Part shown: positions 7,976 through 17,863 of the stretch, in pieces
Layout of the letters: the number at the start of each line of letters is the position of its first letter
How positions within the stretch are numbered: position 1 is the first letter of the stretch
NCBI GenBank assembly: GCA_041175045.1
Contig: JBEDFR010000015.1
Location: 1 to 20,244, forward strand
DNA length: 20,244 bases
From: UBA5078 sp041175045
GTDB taxonomy: Bacteria > Pseudomonadota > Gammaproteobacteria > Pseudomonadales > Pseudohongiellaceae
Direction of reading: 5' to 3'
Notes under the pieces: model-generated
The model's input: the letters and a program-made list of their open reading frames with translations, nothing else
Databases searched by the model: none
Told to the model about the DNA's origin: nothing
Position numbers and translations under genes: made by a program

Positions 7976-10920
7976 ACGCCCACCACGTCGGCGAACAGCG
8001 CGTCCCAGACCTCGGCCACGGCGCGCTGGTACTGCGCCAGACTGTGGGGAGCTTCCTCGGCGTCGCGATGTTCCAGCGCGAACTGATGCAGGGACGAGCG
8101 CAGCGCGAGATAGGCATCGGTGAGCAGGCGGAACTGCGCCACGCTCAGCAGGCCGCAGTCATGGGCCGTCTCCAGGATGCGCACATTGTCGGGCCAGGTC
8201 AACAAAGTGGGATACTCGGCCCCATGGGCCAGCACCAGGTACTGCACCATGAACTCGATGTCGACGATGCCGCCCCGCCCCTGCTTGATGATGAACGAGA
8301 GTTTCTCCCGCTCGGCTGCCGGCTTCTTCGCGAACTCGTCACGCATGCGCTGGCGCATGGCCGTGACTTCCCGCGCCAGGGCCAGGCGGTCGCGCAGCTT
8401 GCCCAGGGTCTGCGCACGCAGGCGGTCGAAGTGCTGCTGCAGCGGCTTGCTGCCCGCCACCGCGCGCGCCCGCACCAGGGCCTGATGCTCCCAGGTCCAG
8501 GCCTCGTCGCGCTCGTAAGAGGCGAAGGCCTCCATGGAGCTGACCAGCAGGCCGGACTCGCCCGAGGGCCGCAGGCGCATGTCCACTTCGTAGAGCTTGC
8601 CCGACACGGTGTAGGTGCCCAGCATCATGATCACGCGCTGCGCCAGCCGGGTGTAGAACTCCCGGCTGTTGATGCTGCGCTGCCCCTGCCCGGCCTCGGT
8701 GTCCTGATCCAGCGCGCCGTCGTGCAGGAACACCAGGTCAAGATCGGAGATATAGCTCAACTCGATGCCACCGAGCTTGCCGTAGCCGATGACGACAAAA
8801 TCCATCTCACCATGCAGACCCTGGGTGTTGCGCGGATAGCCATGCTTGCGCACCAGGAACTGCCAGCTCAGTGCCAGCACCTGCTCCAGGATGGCCTCGG
8901 CGGTGAAGGTGAGGTAGTCACTGACCTTCATCACGGTCAGCCGGCCGCTGATCTGTGCGGCCGCTACCTGCAGGGTGTGGGACTGCTTGAAGTAGCGCAG
9001 AGTCTCCATCTGCTCCTCGAAATTCTCGGCCTCTATGCGCAGCAGCTGCTGGGCGAGTTCTGCCTGCAGCACCTGCTTCACCGGCGGCTGGTCGATGCCG
9101 TCGAGCAGTTCATCCAGCAGCACCGGATGCTTGCTGAGAAACTCGGTGACAAAGGGGCTGGCGGCGCACAGCTGCACCACCTCGCGCAGGGCGTGAGCGT
9201 TCTCCAGCAGCAGCACCAGATAGGCCGTGCGTCGACTCACTGCGCTGATCAGCACCAGCACGCGCTCGAAGGCCAGACTGGGCGTTCCCGAATGGGCGAC
9301 GGCGTGCAGCAACACCGGCATGAAGCGCTCGAAGCGTTGCCGACTCTCGGCCGGCAGCAGCAGGAAGTGCTTGTCGCGGCGAAACGCCTCGATCTGGCTG
9401 ACGGTTTGCTCCGGTGTCTCGAAAGCGTGCTGGCGCAGGAAGGCTTCGGCAGCGCTGCGGCTCATCTCCTCGCGCCACAGATTGCCCCAGTCGGTGTCCT
9501 CCAGCGGCTGGGCTGCCGGCTTGTCGTCGTCTTCGGCATGGATCACGGCCGCGAAATGCAGCCGGACGCGGGCACGCTGCACATCGAGCGCGGCGAGCAG
9601 CGCCGGCCAGTCGGCGAAGCCCATGGCCAGCGCCACGCGCTGCTGCTCCACCACGTCACTCACCAGCTGCTGTGTCTGCTTGTTGGCCAGGCCCTGCAGC
9701 TTGTGTTCGAGCGAGCGCAGAAAAGCATAGGCGTCACGCAGCTCGCCGACGGCCTGCGCCGGCAGGTAGGCGTTGTCGCAGAGCACGGCCATGGCCTTGT
9801 ACAGCGAGACTTCCTGCAGGCGGCGGTCACGCCCGCCGTGCACCAGCTGCAGGGCCTGAACGATGAATTCCACCTCGCGGATGCCGCCCGGCCCGAGCTT
9901 GATGTCGGTGGCCAGACCCTTGCGCCGCACCTGCTTGTTGATCTGCCGTTTCATGTCGCGCAGCGCGTCAAAGGCCGAGAAATCGAGATAGCGGCGATAC
10001 ACGAAGGGGCGCAGACGCTGCAGCAGGTCCTGCCCCTGTGCCAGGTCGCCCGCGACCACGCGGGCCTTGATCAGGGCGTAGCGCTCCCAGTCGCGCCCCT
10101 GGCTCTGATAGTAGTTCTCCATGGCGTCGAAGCTGCACACCAGGGCGCCCTCACTGCCATAGGGCCGCAGTCGCATGTCGACACGGTTGACGAAGCCGTC
10201 GCTGGTGACGGTATCCAGCGCGTCGATCAGGCGCTGCCCCAGGCGCATGAAGAACTGCTGATTGTGCAGGGGCTCACCGTTGCTGCGACGGGTCTCGCCG
10301 ACTTCGGGGAAGGCGAAGATCAAGTCGATGTCCGAGGACAGATTGAGTTCGTGCGCCCCGAGCTTGCCCATGCCGAGCACGATCAGCTGCTGCGGCATGC
10401 CACTGCGCTCGCCGACAGGCTCGCCCCACTGCCGCACTGCCCAGCCGTGCAGCACGTGCAGCGCGTTGTCGAGCTGAGCGGCTGCGAGGCTGGAGATCTC
10501 GGCGCAGATCTGCCGCACGTCGGCCTGCACGCACACGTCCCGCCAGAGTATCCGCAGCATCTGCCCCTGCTGATAGCGCCGCAGCTCCCGCTTCAGCGCC
10601 GCGTCCTGCTCCGCCGTGCCGACGCCGTCGAGCACGCGCAGGCGGGCCGCGAGTTCCGCGTGATGATCCTGTTTGTCGGAGCGCGCCAGTTCGCCGCGGG
10701 CGATGAGATCGAGCAGCAGGCCCGGCGTCTGCACGCACAGCGTGGCGGCGTAGTCACTGGCACTCCACAACTGCAGCAGCTGGCGGCCGAACGCCCGGTC
10801 CTGCTGCGCCAGTGTGCACAGGCGCGGCTCGGCAGCGCTGGCTTCGGCATCACACAGACGTTGCCAGTAGCGTTCCAGAATCGGCGCGATGACAGGCGGG
10901 AAGAGCGTGAAATCCAGCAT
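7972..10920 (-). CDS. glnE: Bifunctional glutamine synthetase adenylyltransferase/adenylyl-removing enzyme GlnE
   Basis: GlnE adds AMP to glutamine synthetase to silence it when nitrogen is plentiful and removes it by phosphorolysis when nitrogen is scarce, under control of PII and glutamine. The 982-residue protein is slightly longer than the E. coli enzyme (about 946). Two nucleotidyltransferase motifs are visible: LGMGKLGAHELNLSSDIDL (about 182-200, Asp197/199) in the N-terminal adenylyl-removing half, and GYGKLGGIELSYISDLDLVF (about 710-730, an Asp pair near 725/727) in the C-terminal adenylylating half. Both GlnE halves are thus intact. The ATG at 10920 is preceded by AGGAAACTAGAGAACACC, giving a modest ribosome binding site. 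It heads the LPS core operon and overlaps waaF by 4 bp. Confidence 0.97.
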   Translation of the reverse strand: MLDFTLFPPVIAPILERYWQRLCDAEASAAEPRLCTLAQQDRAFGRQLLQLWSASDYAATLCVQTPGLLLDLIARGELARSDKQDHHAELAARLRVLDGVGTAEQDAALKRELRRYQQGQMLRILWRDVCVQADVRQICAEISSLAAAQLDNALHVLHGWAVRQWGEPVGERSGMPQQLIVLGMGKLGAHELNLSSDIDLIFAFPEVGETRRSNGEPLHNQQFFMRLGQRLIDALDTVTSDGFVNRVDMRLRPYGSEGALVCSFDAMENYYQSQGRDWERYALIKARVVAGDLAQGQDLLQRLRPFVYRRYLDFSAFDALRDMKRQINKQVRRKGLATDIKLGPGGIREVEFIVQALQLVHGGRDRRLQEVSLYKAMAVLCDNAYLPAQAVGELRDAYAFLRSLEHKLQGLANKQTQQLVSDVVEQQRVALAMGFADWPALLAALDVQRARVRLHFAAVIHAEDDDKPAAQPLEDTDWGNLWREEMSRSAAEAFLRQHAFETPEQTVSQIEAFRRDKHFLLLPAESRQRFERFMPVLLHAVAHSGTPSLAFERVLVLISAVSRRTAYLVLLLENAHALREVVQLCAASPFVTEFLSKHPVLLDELLDGIDQPPVKQVLQAELAQQLLRIEAENFEEQMETLRYFKQSHTLQVAAAQISGRLTVMKVSDYLTFTAEAILEQVLALSWQFLVRKHGYPRNTQGLHGEMDFVVIGYGKLGGIELSYISDLDLVFLHDGALDQDTEAGQGQRSINSREFYTRLAQRVIMMLGTYTVSGKLYEVDMRLRPSGESGLLVSSMEAFASYERDEAWTWEHQALVRARAVAGSKPLQQHFDRLRAQTLGKLRDRLALAREVTAMRQRMRDEFAKKPAAEREKLSFIIKQGRGGIVDIEFMVQYLVLAHGAEYPTLLTWPDNVRILETAHDCGLLSVAQFRLLTDAYLALRSSLHQFALEHRDAEEAPHSLAQYQRAVAEVWDALFADVVGV

Positions 10921-10982
10921 GGTGTTCTCTAGTTTCCTGATTGTTGCGATGCGTAAGGGGTGGCGGGCGGCGGCGAATCCTG

Positions 10983-11833
10983 TCAGCTGTCGCCGACACC
11001 CACCACGCGCAGGACGTCGCTCACCGTGGTCAGCATTGCGGCCACTTTCTTCGCCCCGCTCAGACGCAGGCGGTGCAAGCCTTGCTTGCCGGCTTGCTGC
11101 CGCAGTTTCGGCAGATCAGACCTGATGCCGACACAACGCTGCAGCGTCTGCATCATGGGAATCACGTTGTCAGTGGCGAGCTGCTTCCGCGTGCGATGTT
11201 GCGTCGTGGTGGTCTTGCCACAGCGCGTGGGCTCCGTGCTGATGACGACGCTGTAGCGGTGGCCGATGATAGTCGGCCAGCAGGCGAGGTCCTCGCCGAC
11301 GGCTACGGTCCATGTCGAGAGACGCAGCTCGATCTCTTCGCCACCGGAGCTGCGCATCGTCAGTCCACCATTCGTTTTGAATCGTACGTTCTCTTTCTCG
11401 CTGCGCGGCTCGAGGGGGCTGTCACTGGCGCACTGGTCGAAGGTGTACTGCAGCAGCCAGTCGACGATGCTGACGAAGTGCTGGTCATTCGCTTCCGGGT
11501 CCTTGATATTGCCCAGCTCCAGCCTCTGCTGCACAGTATCGAGACTGTAGAATGCCCTGGCGCTGCGTGAAGGCATGGGACACCGCCTGCGTGATCTGGG
11601 CCACGTCGATCTTTGCCGGGTCGATGCGGCAATACCTCTGCGCTGCCTGTTCGGCGAGCCAGGCGAGTACGGGTTTGCACAGGGCCACACGGTCGCGACG
11701 CCTGGCAAGGCAGTGTCTGCGCCGCATCCTCGGCCAGGTGCCCGGTGGCACACAGTGCAGCCAGCAGGCCAGCCAGATCGACTGGGGTGCCCGGCGCTCT
11801 GGCCAGTGTCGTCGAGCCTGTCACGAAGCACAT
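10983..11833 (-). pseudogene. Frameshift-damaged gene of unknown family between glnE and uup
   Basis: No intact frame spans this stretch, but protein-like sequence moves through three minus-strand frames. Segment 1 starts at ATG 11833 (preceded by GTGGGGGACAGACC) and reads LAGLLAALCATGHLAEDAAQ until about 11715. Segment 2, about 11705-11556, reads RVALCKPVLAWLAEQAAQRY and RIDPAKIDVAQITQAVSHA. Segment 3, from about 11555 to the TGA at 10983, reads LDTVQQRLELGNIKDPEAND, WLLQYTFDQCASD, then DNVIPMMQTLQRCVGIRSDL. Each segment has plausible amino-acid composition, while the other frames there are Arg/Pro/Ser-rich noise. The simplest reading is a gene broken by two frameshifts, or carrying two sequence errors. 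I do not recognise the family. Segment 3 alone could still be expressed as a shorter protein. Confidence 0.5.
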
Positions 11834-11858
11834 GGTCTGTCCCCCACCCGGTCTGTCG

Positions 11859-11888
11859 CTGTCCTGAAAGTGGCAACAAGTTTATACT
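11859..11888 (+). promoter_or_regulatory. Candidate sigma-70-type promoter for uup
   Basis: TATACT at 11883-11888 is a good -10 hexamer, about 57 bp before the uup ATG. The possible -35 CTGTCC at 11859-11864 (18-bp spacing) matches only weakly. The site lies in the non-coding stretch just outside the damaged minus-strand gene, where a uup promoter is expected. Positional argument plus one good hexamer only. Confidence 0.35.
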
Positions 11889-11945
11889 GCGCGACATCAA
11901 TTACAACCCGCGCCAGTCCCCGCCCTCACTCCTCTGGATGTCTTC

Positions 11946-13853
<1,908 letters not shown>

Positions 13854-13861
13854 GGAGCCCG

Positions 13862-13930
13862 AAACCGGGGTCGGCGATACCGGGGTCAGAGACACTTTTC
13901 CTTGAAGAAAAGTGTCTCTGACCCCGGTTT
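13862..13930. repeat. Perfect 22-bp inverted repeat (REP-like palindrome or bidirectional terminator)
   Basis: Arms at 13879-13900 and 13907-13928 are perfect reverse complements of 22 bp with a 6-nt loop (CTTGAA). The left arm begins ACCGGGGTCAGAGACAC. An extra copy of AAACCGGGGTC at 13862-13872 can pair instead with GACCCCGGTTT at 13920-13930, so ACCGGGGTC occurs as a direct repeat on the left. It lies between the stop codons of the convergent uup (26 bp away) and M48 protease (7 bp away) genes, where a bidirectional terminator is expected. The stem is longer than a typical intrinsic terminator and has only a short T run (TTT). From memory, GGGGTCAGA-type palindromes recur as REP-like elements in proteobacteria; I could not verify this here. 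Confidence 0.85.
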
Positions 13931-13935
13931 ACGGG

Positions 13936-15417
13936 CTACTCCACTATCTTGATCCAGCTCCCCGTCTCCGGATTCCCCGTCGGGTAATAGCCATTGAGCA
14001 GCCGCAGCGTTTCTTCCGGGTAATTGCCCACCGGGCTGATGCGCGCCAGCGCCGCCCAGCTGAAACCGTCGCCCACCTGCACATAGCGCAGACGGCTCTC
14101 GTTGCCCGCGAAGCGCTCGTTGGCCTGGATGGCGCGGAAACTGCGGATGGCGGCGAGCAGCTGGGCATCCAGCGCGTCGGCCTGGGCGGCATTGCCGATC
14201 TCGCCAGTAAACGTGAAGACACGCGGCCCCATGTAGATCACGGCAACGCGTTGCAGGCGGCCGTCCTTCTCAGTGGTGCCGGTGTAGCCCTGCAGGCGGA
14301 ACTGCTCCAGCGGTTCGGATTTCTGCAGATTGGTGATGCCCAGCGTGTCGCGGATGAACAGGCGTGGCTCCTTGTTCTCCTGCATGCGCTGCACCTCCAC
14401 ACGCAGGCTGGCCGTGCCCTCGGCACTGCTGCCGGACACCGTGGTCGGCGTCTCGCTCAGCGTCCAGCCGTCCGGGAACACCATGGTGTAACCCAGCAGT
14501 GTCTGGTAATAGCGATTGCGGGCCTCGGTGCCCGTGGTGGCCTGGCTCTCGCCGACCACCAGCCCGTCCATTTCGGCGCGAAAACGTGTGTCATCCAGCA
14601 AGGTGGCGGCAGACTCGGGCAAGGCGCCCACGCTGGCGATGGCCTCCTGCAGTCGTGTGTCATTGCGCGGGTGCGTGGCGAAGAGGCCGTGGTAACTCGG
14701 CTGCTGGTTCGCCACCTTGGTGTTGAAGTCCTCCTGATTCTTCAGCACCGTCACCACCTTGATCACGGCCTGCGGGTCGTAGCCGGCCTTCAGCACGTAC
14801 TCGGCGCCCAGCGTGTCGGCTTCCAGCTCGTGTTCGCGCCCGAAGCCGCTCAGCCCGGCCTGTGCCCAGACAGAGCCGATGTCCATGATCTGCGAGCCGA
14901 TGTAGCCGCTGCCCGTGGCGACAGCCGCCACGATGCCGCCCACGCCGGTGGCGATATTGGCCAGTCGCCCGCTGGACTGCTGCTGCACGGCGTGACGTGC
15001 CGTGATGTGGCCGATCTCGTGCCCCAGCACGGCGGCCAGTTCCGCCTCGGAGTTCAGATAGGCCATGAGCCCGCGGTTGATGTAGACATAGCCGCCGGGC
15101 AGCGCGAAGGCGTTGATCTCGGGGCTGTCGATGACGGTGAAGGTGAAGCTCAGATCGGGCCGGTGACTCACCGCCGCCAGGCGTTGTCCGACCTCGTTGA
15201 CGTAGGCGGTGAGCGCCGGGTCCTGCAGCACGGGCATGGTCTGCATGACCTTGTTGTGCTCTTCCAGGCCGATCTCCCGCTCACGTCTCTCGGATATCAT
15301 GACCAGATTGCCTTGGCCGGTCGCCGGGTTGACGGCACAGGATTCCAGCACGAAGAGGCCCGCCAGCACGAGGCTGAGGGCACGGAGACGGCGCGTGGCG
15401 GGGAAGGATGTGTTCAT
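13936..15417 (-). CDS. M48-family zinc metalloprotease lipoprotein with LysM-like C-terminal domain
   Basis: The 493-residue product is a predicted periplasmic lipoprotein: a basic N-terminus, a hydrophobic stretch (LSLVLAGLFVL) and a lipobox LESC with Cys27. The peptidase domain shows the zinc motif HEIGH (133-137) in AELAAVLGHEIGHITARHAV and a downstream HELEAD (about 196-201) supplying the third ligand. The middle of the protein (about 280-430) is of the unknown type found in long M48 lipoproteins. The last 50 residues (YVQVGDGFSWAALA, LRLLNGYYP, SWIKIV) resemble a LysM-type fold, suggesting peptidoglycan or envelope contact. Relatives such as BepA/LoiP act in outer-membrane quality control; that role is only inferred here. 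The ATG at 15417 is preceded by CAGGTGAGTC. It is the last gene of the minus-strand group, 22 bp after the preceding lipoprotein. Confidence 0.9.
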   Translation of the reverse strand: MNTSFPATRRLRALSLVLAGLFVLESCAVNPATGQGNLVMISERREREIGLEEHNKVMQTMPVLQDPALTAYVNEVGQRLAAVSHRPDLSFTFTVIDSPEINAFALPGGYVYINRGLMAYLNSEAELAAVLGHEIGHITARHAVQQQSSGRLANIATGVGGIVAAVATGSGYIGSQIMDIGSVWAQAGLSGFGREHELEADTLGAEYVLKAGYDPQAVIKVVTVLKNQEDFNTKVANQQPSYHGLFATHPRNDTRLQEAIASVGALPESAATLLDDTRFRAEMDGLVVGESQATTGTEARNRYYQTLLGYTMVFPDGWTLSETPTTVSGSSAEGTASLRVEVQRMQENKEPRLFIRDTLGITNLQKSEPLEQFRLQGYTGTTEKDGRLQRVAVIYMGPRVFTFTGEIGNAAQADALDAQLLAAIRSFRAIQANERFAGNESRLRYVQVGDGFSWAALARISPVGNYPEETLRLLNGYYPTGNPETGSWIKIVE

Positions 15418-15439
15418 GACTCACCTGCTGCTGTGACGA

Positions 15440-16108
15440 TCAATCGCCGTTGACGAATTGCTGCAACTGCGTGGCCAGGCTGCTGCAGGCATTGGCTTCC
15501 ACCCGTGCGATCAGAGGAATGGGGACCACCACGGCTGGCAGGTAAGACTGCCCGGTGGCATCCGTGCTGATGGTGCCCACATTGGCAAAGGACGACACGT
15601 CCCAGACACGGGCATCGAAATTGGAATCATCCTCCCACGAGCCGAAGCCGAAGCAGCCCCCGCCGCCGGGGCCCACAGCGCAGGAGATGGAACCGGAGCG
15701 GTTGGTGGTCTCGGTCTGACCGTCGACCCAGACGATGTAGCGCACGCCGTATTCCTCGATCTTGTTGGCCACCAGGGGCTCTTCCATCAGGGCCTGCAGG
15801 TCACTGGTGCGCAGGGGCGCCGTGCGCGGTTCGAACCAGGGAAACAGGGAGTCGACAAATTCCTTCTCGGGGATCACGCGGATGGCGCCACTGCCGCGGG
15901 ACACGCGTTCGCCCACACAATTGACGAATTCTTCCCGCGTTTCGTAGGTGCTGCCCTGACGGCGTCCGAGAATCACGATGGCCTCGTGGGATTCGATGCC
16001 GGTTTCGGCCTGGCGGAATTCATCGACAGTGGTCGTGGTGCAGCTCGACAGCAGCACTCCCAACAGCCCGAGCGGAAACCGCCGGCGAATGAAATCGTGA
16101 GTACTCAC
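15440..16108 (-). CDS. Predicted lipoprotein of unknown function (222 residues)
   Basis: The start is GTG at 16108, placed 5 nt after the ideal Shine-Dalgarno AGGAGG. It yields MSTHDFIRRRFPLGLLGVLL followed by lipobox SSC, a textbook lipoprotein signal; a longer reading from ATG 16153 would put 15 non-signal residues in front and is rejected. The mature part includes FVNCVGERV, VIPEKEFVDSLFPWFEP, YGVRYIVWVDGQTE, the Gly/Cys-rich CAVGPGGGGCFGFGSWEDD, and YLPAVVVPIPLIARVEA. Four cysteines beyond the lipid cysteine could form disulfides in the periplasm. I do not recognise a named family. It lies between another lipoprotein (51 bp upstream) and the M48 protease (22 bp downstream), suggesting a shared envelope role. 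Confidence 0.85.
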   Translation of the reverse strand: MSTHDFIRRRFPLGLLGVLLSSCTTTTVDEFRQAETGIESHEAIVILGRRQGSTYETREEFVNCVGERVSRGSGAIRVIPEKEFVDSLFPWFEPRTAPLRTSDLQALMEEPLVANKIEEYGVRYIVWVDGQTETTNRSGSISCAVGPGGGGCFGFGSWEDDSNFDARVWDVSSFANVGTISTDATGQSYLPAVVVPIPLIARVEANACSSLATQLQQFVNGD

Positions 16109-16111
16109 AGC

Positions 16112-16119
16112 CACCTCCT
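16112..16119 (-). promoter_or_regulatory. Strong Shine-Dalgarno site deciding the GTG start at 16108
   Basis: The minus strand reads AGGAGGTG here, a near-perfect anti-16S match 3-5 nt before GTG 16108. It falls inside the longer upstream reading, which is the main reason for preferring the GTG start. Confidence 0.8.
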
Positions 16120-16120
16120 G

Positions 16121-16138
16121 TCCGCCTCCGGGGGCGGA
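16121..16138 (-). other. Small hairpin immediately upstream of the lipoprotein ribosome binding site
   Basis: TCCGCC at 16121-16126 pairs with GGCGGA at 16133-16138 across a 6-nt GC-rich loop. On the transcript it lies between the stop codon of the upstream lipoprotein gene and the Shine-Dalgarno site of the next. It lacks a U tract, so it is not an obvious terminator; it could tune translation or mRNA stability, or be chance in GC-rich DNA. Confidence 0.3.
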
Positions 16139-16159
16139 TCCGTGTGTCACCATAAAACG

Positions 16160-16819
16160 CTACTGATTGCCCACGACGGCCTGCTTCGTCGCCAGCCAGT
16201 CCCGCACTTCGGGAACAGCGCCAAAACTCAGCGTGAAATTCGAGGCCAGGTCACGCAGCGCACTCACGGTAGCCTCGTTGATGCCGCCCTCGACACTGAG
16301 CAGGCCTTCCATGGGCGTCTTGCCATACGAGGTCAGCACCCAGTCCGCGATATACGCACCATCAGGGCCGAGCAGACGCATGTTGTACTTCACCCAGACC
16401 TCGTAGGAATCCAGCCGCGTCTTCTGTGGCAGGGCGAGCTGGAATTCCTCGATGCTCGGCGCGAACACCGCATCGACGCCGGCGGCAGCAGCGTCCTCCA
16501 CGGACGCCAGCACCTGCACGCGCTCGAACATGGCCGGCAACAGGTTGCTGAACAGCTGCACGTGGGTCTGACCGCTGGAGACCCGGTACTCTTCCGCGCC
16601 GGTCTCGGTGTACTCGATGTAGAGGAAATTGCGCAGGTCCTCGTGCAGATACAGACCTAGAGAGAGCGGAATCTTGCGCACCGCCGGCGTGGGATAACTG
16701 CCTTCCACGACCAGCGAACTGGCTCCGCAGGCGCTCAACAGCCCCAGCGCGCCCACCAGCAGCAGTGCCCGCAAGGAGCGCGCGCTTACGTCGTTCCTGT
16801 TCCCCGTGACTGCGAACAT
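16160..16819 (-). CDS. Predicted lipoprotein of unknown function (219 residues)
   Basis: The N-terminus has a basic region, a hydrophobic core (ALLLVGALGLL) and lipobox LSAC, predicting an outer- or inner-membrane lipoprotein. The ATG at 16819 has AGAGAGG 4 nt upstream. The mature protein contains GSYPTPAVRKIPLSLGLYLH, an HEDLRNFLYIEY stretch, HVQLFSNLLPAMFERVQVL, then VDAVFAPSIEEFQLALPQ and YEVWVKYNMRLLGPDG. The alternating hydrophobic pattern suggests a mixed alpha/beta periplasmic domain, and the 'F..v....D.v..p.i..f...P' layout recalls small accessory lipoproteins of envelope complexes. I cannot name the family. It follows the second VWA gene by 36 bp and precedes another lipoprotein by 51 bp in the same operon. 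Confidence 0.85.
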   Translation of the reverse strand: MFAVTGNRNDVSARSLRALLLVGALGLLSACGASSLVVEGSYPTPAVRKIPLSLGLYLHEDLRNFLYIEYTETGAEEYRVSSGQTHVQLFSNLLPAMFERVQVLASVEDAAAAGVDAVFAPSIEEFQLALPQKTRLDSYEVWVKYNMRLLGPDGAYIADWVLTSYGKTPMEGLLSVEGGINEATVSALRDLASNFTLSFGAVPEVRDWLATKQAVVGNQ

Positions 16820-16855
16820 CGTGCCTCTCTTGACGAACTTCGTCGTGGTGAAGGT

Positions 16856-17863
16856 CTATTCGAAACTGTTCAATCCTACAAAGGTGCCGCCATTGCGCTG
16901 GGTCATTTCACGCATGAGGTTGGCGAAGCGGTAGGCGCTCTGATGATAGCGCGGTTCCAGCGCGAAGATGACCGGAAAACCCACCGCATGAATGCGCACC
17001 ATGGGATTGCCGTCGGCGTCCTTGGCATTGAGCCGGTCGATGGTGCGCAGCACCTGGGTCACGGACCCGCCCTGCTGGAAATCGTCACCCATCACGTAGA
17101 TGCTGATCTTGCGGTCGGGCTGGTAATAGGTGTTGATGGCCGCGGTGACGCCTTCCACCGGGCTGCTGTTGCTGAAAGGGTTCCAGTTGCGCAGGGTGCG
17201 CATGATGACGGCACGCTGCTCGGGCGTGTCGCCGATCCACTGGCCACGGAAGGAATCGAACATGTAGTCGCCCATGTCGTTCATGACCTGGATGCCCTTG
17301 ACCTCGGGGTAGACATCCAGCGTGTCGTTGATCGTCTGCAGCAGTTTGGGCCAGGCGTTCTGGAACATGCTGCCCGAGGTGTCGATGACGAAGATGATGT
17401 ACTCGCTGTCCACCGGAATGCCGCCCACCAGATTGTTGCGTCGCGTGAACTCCTGCCCCAGCAGACGTTCCATTTCGGCGGTGAGGGACTGCTTGGCACT
17501 GGCCAGGCGCTGAGCCTCGACCACGCGTTCGTCGGCGATGCTGGTGGAGCTGTTGTAGCGACCCTGCACGGCGTACAGCTCGCGCTGCAGATTGGCAATG
17601 CGCTCCTGATACGCCGAGAGCTGTTCGCGCTTGGCGTTGAGGTCGCGATTCACCACCGTGGTCTCGCCGCGGATTTCGAACAATTGCTGCTGCAGGTCAA
17701 GGATCGGAGCCTGCTGCGGTACCAGGGCAGCTTCGATGGACGCGGGCGGAGTGCTGTCGGTGATGAGCAGCAAGAGGATCATGGCGCCGAATCCGCAGGA
17801 GATCACGTCGAGGAAGGCGATGCTCGAGGCATCGGTATCGGAGTCGTTGCGTCGTCTGGGCAT
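16856..17863 (-). CDS. Membrane-anchored VWA-domain protein with coiled coil (second of a pair)
   Basis: The product is 335 residues from ATG 17863, which overlaps the upstream stop codon as TGATG. A TTG 9 nt further upstream is a weaker choice, and the ATG start gives an N-terminus like the neighbouring paralogue. After basic MPRRR, a single membrane segment carries AFLDVISCGFGAMILLLLI (about 16-34). A predicted coiled coil (about 55-135) leads to a VWA domain with MIDAS motif DTSGS (161-165) in YIIFVIDTSGSMFQNAWP. The third MIDAS Asp could be Asp260/261 in ISIYVMGDDFQQGG, but the canonical Thr is not obvious (SNSSPVEG region), so metal binding may be altered. The VWA domain is predicted to be periplasmic. 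I do not recognise a characterised homologue; a protein-scaffold role is inferred. Confidence 0.88.
   Translation of the reverse strand: MPRRRNDSDTDASSIAFLDVISCGFGAMILLLLITDSTPPASIEAALVPQQAPILDLQQQLFEIRGETTVVNRDLNAKREQLSAYQERIANLQRELYAVQGRYNSSTSIADERVVEAQRLASAKQSLTAEMERLLGQEFTRRNNLVGGIPVDSEYIIFVIDTSGSMFQNAWPKLLQTINDTLDVYPEVKGIQVMNDMGDYMFDSFRGQWIGDTPEQRAVIMRTLRNWNPFSNSSPVEGVTAAINTYYQPDRKISIYVMGDDFQQGGSVTQVLRTIDRLNAKDADGNPMVRIHAVGFPVIFALEPRYHQSAYRFANLMREMTQRNGGTFVGLNSFE

Noticed and set aside
8044..10932. Plus-strand open frame of 962 codons opposite glnE
   Set aside because: The minus strand encodes an unmistakable GlnE; the opposite frame is His/Gln/Leu-rich with no recognisable motif, as expected for a stop-free antisense frame in high-GC DNA.
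10987..10997. TGTCGCCGACA near-palindrome as a terminator after the relic gene
   Set aside because: A 5-bp stem with a 1-nt loop and no T tract cannot form a useful terminator hairpin.
13912..15453. Plus-strand open frame of 513 codons opposite the M48 protease
   Set aside because: The minus strand has HEIGH, a lipobox and a good ribosome binding site; the antisense frame is compositionally biased and starts inside the palindrome.
16109..16153. Upstream ATG extension of the 222-residue lipoprotein
   Set aside because: The strong Shine-Dalgarno site lies inside this extension, and the added residues would precede the signal peptide without purpose.
16832..16844. GACGAACTTCGTC near-palindrome between the second VWA gene and the first lipoprotein gene
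   Set aside because: The arms are 6 bp around a single base, too tight for a hairpin, and no known operator matches; within the operon it is probably chance.
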